Origin: SABY01 sp964523795 | GTDB taxonomy: Bacteria > Bacteroidota > Bacteroidia > Bacteroidales > 4484-276 | Length of the DNA stretch: 64,000 bases | Reading direction: 5' to 3' | Assembly: GCA_964523795.1 (NCBI GenBank) | Contig: CAZGAO010000002.1 | Location: 62,001 to 126,000 of the forward strand | Notes under the pieces: model-generated | Seen by the model: the letters and a program-made list of their open reading frames with translations, nothing else | Databases searched by the model: none | What the model was told of the DNA's origin: nothing | Shown: one piece after another, positions 1-9,400 of the stretch | Layout: each line of letters begins with the position of its first letter | Numbering within the stretch: position 1 is the first letter of the stretch | Program-made: the position numbers and the translations under genes

Positions 1-180
1 CGGGATCAGGTATTAGCACCTTGCAAAAGCATGTAGGTTGATAGAGCTTCACAGAGCCTGATATCTTCACTCTTCTTTATAAATCAAACACCTTTGTGTG
101 AGGAAAGATATTCGATCTTTATGGCTGCATAAGAAAGGGATAAATTTTTTAATCTGCCAAATTTTAATTCCAAAAATAAA

Positions 181-218
181 TTAAACCATTGATAAAATAC
201 TTATTATCAATGGTTTAA
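181..218 (-). terminator. Intrinsic terminator of the tRNA-Thr gene
   Basis: A perfect 15-bp inverted repeat (181-195 against 204-218) with an 8-nt loop lies just downstream of the tRNA on the minus strand. The next bases in that direction are T-rich (TTTATTTTTGG). The stem is AT-rich, so it may be a modest terminator. Confidence 0.7.
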
Positions 219-228
219 TTTAAATACC

Positions 229-304
229 TGGAGCCACCCACGAGACTTGAACTCGCGACCCGCGCATTACGAATGCGCTGCTCTACCAACTGAGCTAAGG
301 TGGC
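229..304 (-). tRNA. tRNA-Thr (anticodon CGT)
   Basis: Read on the minus strand this is a complete 76-nt cloverleaf with an encoded CCA end (229-231 on the plus strand reads TGG). The acceptor stem pairs GCCACCT with GGGTGGC. The D arm has TTAGCTCAGTTGGTAGAGC. The anticodon arm is GCGCA-TTCGTAA-TGCGC, giving anticodon CGT, which reads the Thr codon ACG. The T arm contains GTTCAAGTC. A -7 promoter box lies just upstream and a hairpin terminator just downstream, so it looks like a single-gene unit. Confidence 0.96.
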
Positions 305-319
305 ATTACTTTGAGGGCG

Positions 320-327
320 CAAAAGTA
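320..327 (-). promoter_or_regulatory. Bacteroidetes -7 box for tRNA-Thr
   Basis: On the minus strand this reads TACTTTTG, an exact match to TAnnTTTG, ending 15 bp before the tRNA 5' end. No clear -33 TTTG is seen at the expected distance. Confidence 0.6.
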
Positions 328-513
328 GAATTTTTAGTATTAAAATAAGAATTGTTTTTTTAAAAAAAAATATTGCCAAGCACGCCTCCATCACCAAAAA
401 AATAATCCAGCAGTGAGTTTTGGCATTTAACCTTTCGCATACTTTCGGCCTGGGGGTAATTGTTGGGATAACTTTATGCTTTGATGTTTCAGACTTTTAG
501 CCTGGAAGCATCC

Positions 514-846
514 TTATCTTGTCGTTCCAAGTGCCATGGCCAGATAGTCGTGAGACTTTTTGCGCTCACGATCCAGCACCTCGTTTACGCGATTGTAATT
601 TATCGCTACGCTAAACAATTCCTCGCGGAGATCTTCCTGCGAAAGTACCAGCCGGTCTTCGAGGCCAAACTGCCTGAAAAGCGAGTTGAAGCGGGTTAAA
701 CCCCGATGCTTATTACCTACCGCTACAAAAGGTTTGTTGAAAATAATCGAAAACACACAGCCATGAAAAGAATCGGTAACCACAAACTGTGCATCAGCAA
801 AACCTTTGAACCATTGCGTAACCCGGGGATAAATCCGGTTTTCCAT
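514..846 (-). pseudogene. Polysaccharide pyruvyl transferase, C-terminal remnant
   Basis: The 110 residues match only the C-terminal part of polysaccharide pyruvyl transferases (PF04230), enzymes that add pyruvate ketals to sugars of exopolysaccharides. The family signature is visible as FVVTDSFHGCVFSIIFNKPF (about residues 21-40), followed by the usual NKHRGLTRF and FGLEDRL stretches. Family members are normally 300-400 residues, so the nucleotide-binding N-terminal half is missing. The same frame stays open upstream of the ATG for about 25 codons (to about 921) and the residues there look protein-like. It is then closed by the stop codon of the upstream flippase gene, which happens to be in the same frame. 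I infer that a deletion removed the 5' part of the gene. It sits in a small polysaccharide gene remnant with the flippase. Confidence 0.7.
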
Positions 847-921
847 TCGTTTGTTTTGATATTTTAATTTAAGATCATGTTCATTAAAAACCAGAAAAGA
901 ATTGAGGTTTATGACCGAGCA

Positions 922-2475
922 TTAATCAGGATGATCCTGCCCCAGTATTTTTTTGACCTTCAACGGAAGTAAGTCAATCAGCATTTTTTTGTTTTTGGAT
1001 GAAATGAGGAGAAACCAGGAAAGGATAGTGGCGATGAAGGCTAAGAGTGCGCTAAAAAGCACAAGTTTCGTCCATGAGGAAATTGCATAAAAATCACCGG
1101 TAAATTTTGCAGCGAAATAGGTAAGTGCAAAAATTACGATGCCACCAAACAGCGGTTTGAAAAAATTAAGGGCTTTGATGTTTAAAATGTGTGCAGCGTA
1201 AAAAGGTGTGAACAATCCGTGTTTTAGTGTAAGTACGATGGCTCCGGCCATGGCCACCCCATAAATTCCATAATCGAAACGGGTGATAAAAACGATGGCC
1301 AGAGTCAGATTTAATCCGCCCATGGCGAGGGTAATAATCCCAGGCAGCCTTACTTTATTCAAGGCCGTATTGATAGGAAACAAGGGCGTTACGCTAAGAT
1401 TGACTACAAAGTGAAAGAGCATAATAAAGAGCAGGCTCGAATACTGAACAAAGTTCTCACCCAACCAAAGATTTAAGAGCTGAGGGGCAAAACCGCAGAT
1501 GATCCCGGTAGTAATGCCAATAAGTAAGGCCAGAAATTCAACACCTAACTTTCCAAAGCGGATTACGTCCATCAGCTTATTTTGCGCAAATGAGATCAGG
1601 ATCATCGGGCTGATAACATCGGCCAAAACGCTGGCTAAAGTTCGTATCAGGGTGTTCCATTGCTGAACGGCGGCGTAGGTTCCACCAGGCTCAGGGCCCA
1701 GGTAGTGGTTGATAACAAAGAGGTCGATTTTTAAATAAAGCAAATAACCCACTTTGTTTATCATCAACCAGCCGCCCATATCGAGCAAACGCCGGAGGAT
1801 GGAACGGCGAAACCAGGCTATTTTTATTTTGAGTTTAGGTGTGATTTTGCGCCAGTAATACCATGAGAAAAAGAAAGAAACCAATGCTCCTAAAAAGTTG
1901 CCTATCCCTACAAACATCAGCGATGGGTCGATAAAGGTAAAAGTAAGCACGATAAATATGACACGCACCAGAAGGCGGCTGATACCGATGCTGCGACTCA
2001 GGTCGAGGCGATTGTAGGCAAACATCGAGGTACCGAAAATACTGCTGAAAAGTGAGGTAAGATAGCCCGCAAAGGTAAATCCGAAAAGGTAATAAACATC
2101 GGTGATCAAGTCGTCGGGTACATTGATAATATGTGTGATATCGATGATGATATAGCTAAGAAATGGTATTTGTATGGCGATGATGGCCAGCAGGGCAAAG
2201 AAGGCGGTGTTGAAGGTGTGATTGGCACTTTGCCAGTCGTTTTTTTGTATATCAAGGGTGATGAAGCGACTGATCGAGCTGTTGATGCTTACGTTGATAA
2301 CGCTGATGTACTCCGTAAAAACCATGGCCAGGGGCACCAGGCCGTATGCCGCAGTACCGATGTATTTTACCAGGTAGGGAACCAGCCACAGCCCGATAAC
2401 AATGCTGATTGCAAATGATAAGACATTAAGTACTAAGTTTTGTGGGAGCTGTTTTTTTAATGTTTTATTTTTCAA
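922..2475 (-). CDS. Wzx-like polysaccharide flippase (MATE/MOP superfamily)
   Basis: This 517-residue, strongly hydrophobic protein has about 12-14 predicted membrane segments, the size and pattern of polysaccharide biosynthesis (RfbX/Wzx-type) flippases. Such proteins move undecaprenyl-linked O-antigen or capsule units across the inner membrane. The N-terminus (QNLVLNVLSFAISIVIGLWL, PYLVKYIGTAAYGLVPLA) is typical of the family: a membrane helix followed by a conserved G-x-x-x-Y-G-x-x loop. The protein appears full length. Downstream lies a pyruvyl transferase remnant, so this may be what is left of a larger surface-polysaccharide locus. The substrate cannot be read from the sequence. Confidence 0.88.
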   Translation of the reverse strand: MKNKTLKKQLPQNLVLNVLSFAISIVIGLWLVPYLVKYIGTAAYGLVPLAMVFTEYISVINVSINSSISRFITLDIQKNDWQSANHTFNTAFFALLAIIAIQIPFLSYIIIDITHIINVPDDLITDVYYLFGFTFAGYLTSLFSSIFGTSMFAYNRLDLSRSIGISRLLVRVIFIVLTFTFIDPSLMFVGIGNFLGALVSFFFSWYYWRKITPKLKIKIAWFRRSILRRLLDMGGWLMINKVGYLLYLKIDLFVINHYLGPEPGGTYAAVQQWNTLIRTLASVLADVISPMILISFAQNKLMDVIRFGKLGVEFLALLIGITTGIICGFAPQLLNLWLGENFVQYSSLLFIMLFHFVVNLSVTPLFPINTALNKVRLPGIITLAMGGLNLTLAIVFITRFDYGIYGVAMAGAIVLTLKHGLFTPFYAAHILNIKALNFFKPLFGGIVIFALTYFAAKFTGDFYAISSWTKLVLFSALLAFIATILSWFLLISSKNKKMLIDLLPLKVKKILGQDHPD

Positions 2476-2861
2476 ATCGTATCATTTAGGATATTCCCCC
2501 TGGGCAATTTTTGTATGGCTTTTTAATGCCGTTCCAAAAATACGGGTAAACGATAAGACTACCAAATAAAATAATAATATTTCAGTGCGCCCGCCTGAAT
2601 TCGTTACGCAGGCAGGCTGCACCTTACGGTAACTTTACATCTTTTTACTACTACAAATGCCGATTAAAAATCGGGCATGCTCGCCCGTTGGGCGGCATAT
2701 TGCGCGGCTCTGCCGCTATAAATTAATAAGGTGATTTTTCCCGAGGGATGGTCTTTCTATAAAGGTTATCCAGGAGTTAAAGCATCAGGACACGGAATTA
2801 CTCACCACATGAATACCTCCGGCAAATAGTATTGCAATATAAAAAATCGCTAAGCTGCCAA
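2476..2861. other. Intergenic region without a recognisable gene
   Basis: This 386-bp spacer between yqeY and the flippase gene (both minus strand) holds small hairpin-like stretches, for example CCGATTAAAAATCGG near 2660 and GCGGCTCTGCCGC near 2705. It also has a GC-rich patch (2584-2640) unlike the AT-rich surroundings. No ORF or RNA gene stands out. Confidence 0.5.
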
Positions 2862-3314
2862 TTATTGCAACTCCTTTTTCACGATATCCGATACCCGCTT
2901 GTTGTCGGCTTTGCCGGCCAGTTTTTTGGAGGCGGCTCCCATTACTTTTCCCATATCCTTCATTCCGGTGGCTCCGCTTTGGCTAATAATTTCTTTTACT
3001 ACCGCAGTAACTTCTTCCTCGCTCATTTGCTGGGGCAGGTAGGCTTCAATAATGCCCGATTGGAAAAGTTCTTCCTCGGCCAGGTCGCTGCGGTTTTGTT
3101 GCTCATAAACCGAGGCCGATTCCTTGCGCTGCTTCACCAGTTTTTGCAAAAGCTGCACTTCCACGATTTCGGGTATTTCGCCCGAGCTGGCATCCTTGCC
3201 GGTTTTGGCCAGCAACAAGCCGGCCTTAATGGCGCGGAGTGCTGCCAGTTTTCGCTTGTCGCGAGCCAACATGGCTGCTTTGATGTCGGCATTGATTTTT
3301 TCTGCTAAGCTCAT
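2862..3314 (-). CDS. yqeY: GatB/YqeY domain protein
   Basis: This 150-residue protein matches the YqeY family along its whole length. It starts MSLAEKINADIKAAMLARDK, has the central ELFQSGIIEAYLPQQMSEEE block and ends with the typical GKVMGAASKKLAGKADNKRV segment. The family is the free-standing relative of the tail domain of GatB, the tRNA-dependent amidotransferase subunit, and is thought to contact tRNA, but its physiological role is not established. Family members are usually about 148 residues, so this one is complete. The gene stands alone. A 20-bp tandem duplication and a TIR element lie directly upstream, so its promoter region has been rearranged. Confidence 0.92.
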   Translation of the reverse strand: MSLAEKINADIKAAMLARDKRKLAALRAIKAGLLLAKTGKDASSGEIPEIVEVQLLQKLVKQRKESASVYEQQNRSDLAEEELFQSGIIEAYLPQQMSEEEVTAVVKEIISQSGATGMKDMGKVMGAASKKLAGKADNKRVSDIVKKELQ

Positions 3315-3322
3315 AATTTTTC

Positions 3323-3362
3323 CTTTTTTATGATTATGTTTACTTTTTTATGATTATGTTTA
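3323..3362. repeat. Perfect 20-bp tandem duplication upstream of yqeY
   Basis: The unit CTTTTTTATGATTATGTTTA occurs twice without mismatch (3323-3342 and 3343-3362). It lies between the yqeY start and the TIR element at 3373. It looks like a recent slippage or repair duplication. Confidence 0.85.
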
Positions 3363-3372
3363 GTTGTAATAC

Positions 3373-3601
3373 TGATTACTGTCTGTCTTTAAAGTAATAT
3401 TTAGAAAAATATACGATTTCAGATTTGCGCCGAGCTCCGCTCGTGCATCCTCGAAAAGTTACGAAAACTAAAAATTTTCTACTTTTCGGGACGATTTGAG
3501 ATTTTAGATTGTGCTGCATATCACCAACATCTGAAATCTAAAATCTAAAATCATAAATCTAAAATTTTTCTTCTTGTTACTTTAATGACAAGCACTAGTT
3601 A
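3373..3601. mobile_element. MITE-like TIR element, copy A (subfamily 2)
   Basis: The left end reads TGATTACTGTCTGTCTTTAA and continues AGTAA. The right end, reverse-complemented, reads TAACTAGTGCTTGTCATTAA and continues AGTAA. The two form imperfect terminal inverted repeats of about 25 bp. No ORF lies between them (229 bp in all). The interior shares AGAAAAATATACGATTTCAG near the left end, and ATCTAAAATCT-type repeats, with the copy at 46866-47058. The right TIR overlaps the last codon of the phosphatase gene, providing its TAA stop (3599-3601). No transposase is present, so this would be a non-autonomous element. Confidence 0.7.
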
Positions 3602-5530
3602 GCTCTCCTCATCCCCACCGTCTGGCTTTAGTTCAAGCGCAAGCAAAGTGATGTCGTCACTCTGGCTGCTCTTGCCGGCATGTTTTCGTAAGGCCGACAT
3701 CATTTTAGCGGTAAGTTGGCGAATGTTGCCGTCAAGCTCCTGGCTAAGCACTTTTTCGAGCTTGGTTTTACCAAAAAATGCACCCTCGCTATCTTCGGCA
3801 TCTGTAACGCCATCGGTGTACAAAAATAGTTTATTTCCCTTGTTTAGTTTCATCACCCCCGATTTGTAGCTCTGCTCTCCCAGCGCGCCTATGGCCGGGC
3901 CGTGGGTGGCTTTTACTTCAAACAGATCCTTGCCCTGCAAAAGATAGGGGTAATTGTGTCCGGCATTGCAAAAGTGCAATTCTCCTGATTCAGTATTCAG
4001 AATGCCAATAAAAAATGTAGTGAACATGGCGTTTTCGTTGTGATCAAAAAGTACCGCGTTCATCTTTTCTACAATTTGGTTTACACTTTCGGCAGTGTAA
4101 TTCCCTGCACGGGTAAGGGTGAGCACGATGGTCATAAACAGGGCGGCCGGCACGCCTTTTCCAGCTACATCGCCAATGGCAAAACACAGATGGTGGACAT
4201 CAATTAGAAAATAATCGTAAAAGTCGCCGCCAATTTTTCGGGCGGGACGAATCGCTGCTCTGATTTCGAAGGCCTGGCCTTTTGAAAAACTGTCGAAATC
4301 CTTACGCAAATATCCCATCTGAATATCTTCGGCCACTTGCAGTTCTTTGTCGATGCCTTCTTTAAACTTTTCGGTACGAATCAGATTTTTGATATACACG
4401 CCCAGTTCCGTTTGCATAATTTCGAGCGATTCGGCAAGTATTTTTACTTCATCGTTGCCGCTTACCTGTGGTAGTTCTACTTTTAGATTGCCCTGACCTA
4501 TTTCGCGTGCCGCAAACGAAAGCTCTTTAAGCGGACGGGTTATGCGTCGGGTTATCAGTATTATGGCCAGCAGAATAAGGAGGAAGCCAGCTATGCCGGT
4601 GAGCGCAAGCAGCAGGGTGGTTTCGTACAATTTGGCAAGGAGGTCTTTTTTGGGAAACACCACGGCGAGCGACCAATGCGTGGACGGGATGGGCATGTAG
4701 TACAAAATGGACTCCATCTGTTTAAAAATGCCGTCCATCTCGATGGCACCGCTTTTGCCGGCCATCATTTGTTCGGCCAGGATGATGATCTCCGGGTTGT
4801 TGAGCCTTTTGGCTTCGCTAAATATGTTGGCCTTAGCATCGTAGGAAGCATCGGGGCGTACTACCGGTCGGCCTTCGCGCGAGAGGATGAAGATGTAATC
4901 GAAATCGTAAACCTTATTGGCCTCGATAATATCTTTGAGCCATTGCAATCGTAGCTCAAGGCCGATAAATCCCCTAACGGGCGCACTGTCGCTATACTGG
5001 ATAAAGGCCGGTGCTATGTATGCGGTGGTCAGTTCGCCGGTTTGTCCTTCAAGGTAAGGCTCTGTCCAGAATCCTTCATTTCTGATTTGCAGTTCTTTTT
5101 GCCATTCCAGAATCTTCGCTTCATTTTTTTCTATCAAATGGCTTTCATCTACACCATTAATATAATAATGGCTGGTAAGCTGGCTGCGTTCTTTTTCTTG
5201 TTCATTTTTATAATAGGCCGAAAAACTGCTGATGATCCGATCGTTGTTAGTGGAAAGTAAGTGCACCATTTTGGCAAACTCACTTACATTAATTTTGGTT
5301 TTCGACAGGTAATTGGCCAGATAGTTCGCAGGCAGTTCCACGGTGTTCAGCGCGTCTTCGATTTGACTCACAGTGAGACGCGAAATGTTTTGGGCATCGC
5401 GACGGGCATCTTCGATGAGCAGCTTGCGCGAAATAGTATAGTTGATAAAAATGATAACAAGAAAGATGGCTAAAACAATGGATGAAATGCTGAGGCTTAG
5501 TTGTAGGGTCAGACTACTGTTTTTCTTCAT
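3599..5530 (-). CDS. Membrane sensor PP2C-type (SpoIIE/RsbU) serine phosphatase
   Basis: A 643-residue signalling protein. An N-terminal membrane helix (about 13-31) leads into a periplasmic Cache-like sensor region (about 40-300). A second helix (about 304-328) leads to a HAMP segment (ITRRITRPLKELSFAAREIG) and then a SpoIIE-type phosphatase domain (about 400-635). Phosphatase metal-binding motifs are visible: GGDFYDYF, GDVAGKGVPAALFM, LFLYTDGVTDAEDSEG and QSDDITLLAL. Such proteins usually dephosphorylate anti-anti-sigma factors in response to an outside signal; the partner is not in this window. The gene overlaps the upstream phosphopantetheinyl transferase by 17 bp, so the two are probably co-transcribed. 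Its stop codon is supplied by the end of a TIR element, so the ancestral C-terminus may have differed by a few residues. Confidence 0.9.
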   Translation of the reverse strand: MKKNSSLTLQLSLSISSIVLAIFLVIIFINYTISRKLLIEDARRDAQNISRLTVSQIEDALNTVELPANYLANYLSKTKINVSEFAKMVHLLSTNNDRIISSFSAYYKNEQEKERSQLTSHYYINGVDESHLIEKNEAKILEWQKELQIRNEGFWTEPYLEGQTGELTTAYIAPAFIQYSDSAPVRGFIGLELRLQWLKDIIEANKVYDFDYIFILSREGRPVVRPDASYDAKANIFSEAKRLNNPEIIILAEQMMAGKSGAIEMDGIFKQMESILYYMPIPSTHWSLAVVFPKKDLLAKLYETTLLLALTGIAGFLLILLAIILITRRITRPLKELSFAAREIGQGNLKVELPQVSGNDEVKILAESLEIMQTELGVYIKNLIRTEKFKEGIDKELQVAEDIQMGYLRKDFDSFSKGQAFEIRAAIRPARKIGGDFYDYFLIDVHHLCFAIGDVAGKGVPAALFMTIVLTLTRAGNYTAESVNQIVEKMNAVLFDHNENAMFTTFFIGILNTESGELHFCNAGHNYPYLLQGKDLFEVKATHGPAIGALGEQSYKSGVMKLNKGNKLFLYTDGVTDAEDSEGAFFGKTKLEKVLSQELDGNIRQLTAKMMSALRKHAGKSSQSDDITLLALELKPDGGDEES

Positions 5531-6236
5531 ACGATTCTTCTTTGCTTTGGTTCAATAAATACAGCAGATCGTTAAGGTATAAAATCGAAAATTGTTCACT
5601 CACACTTTCGCCCAGGGCACACACCGAGAGTTTGTAATCCCGCTCTAAAGCCATCTGTTTAAAAACAATTTCATCTGATCTTTCACAATCTGCAAGATGA
5701 AATTCATCCCTTTCATTTATTATGGTAAACGACTTTAGCGGTTTGGTAAGGCCCGTGCCCACAGCCTTAAGATAACTTTCTTTGAGAGTCCAAAGGTCGA
5801 AAAAATATTCGATTTGTTCGTAGTCAGAAAATGAAAATAATTGCCCGGTTTCGGTTTGCGAAAAGAAACGCCGGGCAATGTTCAGATTCACCTTTCGTAT
5901 CTTTTCTACATCCACGCCCACCTCATTATTGGCAAAAGCGATAACTACCCAGGCTCCCGAATGCGAAATGTTGAAGTGGATGCCGGGGTGGGAGCGGAGG
6001 AAGGGTTTATTTTTTTTGGTATAGCCCAGACGGATTTTTGCGGGGTTGATGTGGTAATTTTTGTAAACCAGGGCGCGTAGCAGCAGCTCGCCCAAAACCT
6101 TGCGTTGTTGTCCGGCCGGATATTTAAATGCGGAAGCAGCTTCGCAAACCTCCGGAGGAAGCAGGGCATGAAACAGAACCCGCATGTCGAGAAACAGCGG
6201 GTCGGCCAATAACTTAACTCCGTAAACTTGTACCAT
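5514..6236 (-). CDS. 4'-phosphopantetheinyl transferase, Sfp type
   Basis: This 240-residue protein transfers the phosphopantetheine arm of CoA to a serine of carrier proteins (acyl or peptidyl carrier). Family motifs are in order: GELLLRAL (about 49-56), KPFLRSHPGIHFNISHSGAW (about 77-96), GVDVEKI (about 105-111, Mg-binding acidic residues) and the signature WTLKESYLKAVGTGL (about 149-163) with the conserved W-x-x-K-E-x-x-x-K. Its length fits the Sfp/Gsp class rather than the short AcpS class. It starts the two-gene minus-strand unit with the phosphatase and diverges from the hybrid kinase at 6444. No polyketide or peptide synthase genes are present here, so its carrier protein is unknown. 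Confidence 0.92.
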   Translation of the reverse strand: MVQVYGVKLLADPLFLDMRVLFHALLPPEVCEAASAFKYPAGQQRKVLGELLLRALVYKNYHINPAKIRLGYTKKNKPFLRSHPGIHFNISHSGAWVVIAFANNEVGVDVEKIRKVNLNIARRFFSQTETGQLFSFSDYEQIEYFFDLWTLKESYLKAVGTGLTKPLKSFTIINERDEFHLADCERSDEIVFKQMALERDYKLSVCALGESVSEQFSILYLNDLLYLLNQSKEESYEEKQ

Positions 6237-6443
6237 AATTATATGCGACTACAAAAACACAAGTATAAAAAACATGAAATCAGTATTTTTATTTTTTGGC
6301 TGCTGTCCGATTTTTTTTACTTTTTTTTGGATGCAATAAAAATGAATTCAATATTATGGCTCCGATCCAATGCTTTATTTATATTTGCCTGCCAATAGCC
6401 GGAAGAGGAATTTTTTAGTTTGGATTTAAAAATAAAGTGAACA

Positions 6444-9400
6444 ATGATGAAAAAATGGCTGGCTAATCTGAGTATTAGCCATAAACTCAATGTTATTACA
6501 ATAGTGGCTGTGTTGAGCATCATTTTGATGGGATTGGCTGCTAACTATTTTTACCGTACTGCAAGGGTACTTACAGTGATTATCAATTCGGAACGATTGC
6601 ATACCCTGAATTTTCAGTTGGGTATCGAGGATTTTTATCACTATTTACAAAACAGCGACAGTAGTTTAATCCAAAGTAGCATAGCACATATAGAAGATGC
6701 TAACCGTATGGCCGATGTCTTTGGCAATTCACAGGTATTGGCCGAAACCAAATCGAATCGCGAGTTTGCCCAAATACTTTTCGAGGTACTAAGCGAAGGG
6801 ATGAATCATGATTATGCGAATGCAAAGATGATGGTTAACCGTATTAATCTTTTACTAATGCTCGATAACCAGGAGCTTCGCCATGCTACCGAGCTTGCTG
6901 CCGAAGGAGCCAGAAAGGGTGAGCAGATCGTTGCAATAATTAAGGATTATGCCAGTAATCCTTCCGATGAAAAAATTAATAAACTGCAAAGTGCAGTAAA
7001 TGACATCCATGGTTTTTATGCAATATTTGCCCAGGCCATTAGTCAGATCAACAGCTTTGCCAATAGGCTGCTTATCTGGGGGATTGTCCTCATTACTATC
7101 TTCTTGGCCACGATTACTATTTTATTTTCCACTTTTATATCCCGTTTGTTTACAGGATCAGTTTTCCAAATTATCGATAATTTTAAAGAAATTGTGAAAG
7201 GAAACCTGGACGAGAATATCGAGCTTAACAGTAAGGACGAGATGGGTTTGCTGGCCGAAAATTTCACCCTCATGCAGCAAAGCCTTAATGAAGTAGTTGG
7301 GAAGATGCAAAAAATTGCAAGTGGTGATTATTCGGTGACCATTGTTCCCAAATCCGAAAAGGATCGCCTGTCGCAATCACTAAATACAATGACACAAGCC
7401 CTGCGCATTGCAGCTGCCGACAACCAGAAACAAAACTGGATGAAAAGCGGGCAAAATACTTTGAACGAAAAATTACGGGGCGATAAGGATTTGATGGAAT
7501 TAACCAGCGAAGCCATCGGCTACCTGGCAGAATATTTACAGGTACAAATGGCCACGGTTTATATTTTTGATGAGGACGATCACAAGCTAAAACTTTATGG
7601 CAGTTATGCTTTTACCAAGCGCAAGTCGCTGAATGATAGCTTTGAGATTGGACAAGGTTTGGTGGGTCAGGCTGCCTTTGGGCGGCAGGCTATCTCGGTA
7701 AGTCGTCTGCCCGACGATTATACGCGCATTAGCTCCTCAACCGGAGACATGCAGCCCCGCCATCTGCTGGTTTTTCCACTGGTTTACGACAATGAGCTGA
7801 CAGGCGTTATTGAGCTGGCATCGATAGATGAATTAGAGGCTGCAAAATTGGAGTTTTTAAATTCCGTTTCTACCCAAATTTCGATAGCTATCAACTCGGC
7901 TCGGGCAAGGGTGAAGCTGCGTAATCTGCTACGACAAACCCGCGAGCAGGCCGATGAACTGCAAACCCAGCAGGAGGAATTGCGCGTGTCAAACGAGGAA
8001 CTCGAAGAACAAACAAAGGCACTCAAAGAAAGCGAAAAAGAAATGCAGGCGCAACAGGAGGAACTTCGCGTGATAAATGAAGAACTCGAAGAAAAGACTC
8101 ACTCGCTCGAATTGCAGAAAAAAGAGATTGGCGACAAGAATACTGACCTCACCATAATGAAGGAAAACCTTGAGGATAAGGCCAAAGAGCTTGAGATTAC
8201 AAGTAAATACAAATCGGAATTCCTTTCGAGTATGTCGCACGAATTACGTACGCCACTTAATAGTCTGCTTATTCTGTCGAAAAACCTACTGCAAAACAAA
8301 AAAGGAAATCTTGTACAGGATCAGCTTGAATCGATCGAGATTATTCGCAAGAGCGGAAACGATTTGCTAAATCTGATCAACGAAATATTGGATCTTTCAA
8401 AAATCGAATCCGGTAAAATGAGTTTAAATATCGAGGACATTCGCTTTGAAGAATTGGCCGGTAATGTGAAAACAAACTTTGACCATGTGGTTGCCGAAAA
8501 GCATCTGCATCTGAACGTTCAGATTGATCCGGCTTTGCCTGCCAAGGTGCAAACCGATATCATACGCCTTGAACAAGTGATCAGAAACTTGATATCTAAT
8601 GCTATAAAGTTTACCCAGGATGGAACCATATCCGTAGATTTTAAACCAGCACCCGCAGATATCAGCTATAAAAATCCCGCTATCGTTCCCAGTCGTTATT
8701 TTGCAATTTCAGTATCCGATACCGGAATAGGAATTCCTATTGATAAGCAGCGTGTTATCTTCGAGGCTTTCCAGCAGGCCGATGGCAGCACTTCGCGCAA
8801 ATACGGCGGCACCGGCCTTGGACTTTCCATTTCGAGCGAAATAGCCAAGTTGTTTAAAGGCGAAATTCATCTTAAAAGTGAGCCCGGCAAGGGTTCTGTT
8901 TTTACCCTTGTGCTTCCGCTCAATTGCACCGATGTTATTAAATCTGATAATACCGTAATAGGAATTGATCCTGCTGAATCGACTCTGAAAAAACCGGAAA
9001 TAACAGAGCAGAAATTGCTTCAATTTTTAAATAGTTCACCAGCGGCCTCAGCTTCGATTGATGACGACAGGGATAAGCTGAGTCGCAACGACCGCATCAT
9101 ACTCGTTATCGAAGATGATTTAAATTTTGCCCGTGTGCTTCGCAGCCAATGCCACGAAAAAAAGTTTCGTTTCCTTCATGCAGTTTCCGGCGAAAATGGT
9201 CTGGCTATGGCCGCAAAATATATGCCCGATGCCATAATCCTGGATATAAAATTGCCTGGGATGGATGGCATTGCCGTTTTGGAGCATATCAAAGAGAATC
9301 CTAAAATTCGACACATACCGATACACATGATGTCGGCACTCGAAGAAACACTTGATGTATATCAGAAAGGAGCCATTGGCTACCTGAGCAAACCCATCGA

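Noticed and set aside
1..180. Possible rRNA or riboswitch at the window start
   Set aside because: A few words (GGTATTAGCACC) recall 16S rRNA on the opposite strand, but the neighbouring bases do not match; no conserved fold was found.
229..304. tRNA-Thr as an integration site of a mobile element
   Set aside because: No repeat of the tRNA 3' end and no integrase gene were seen in the window.
215..397. 60-residue reading frame on the minus strand
   Set aside because: It covers the tRNA-Thr gene and its promoter; the tRNA explains the conserved bases.
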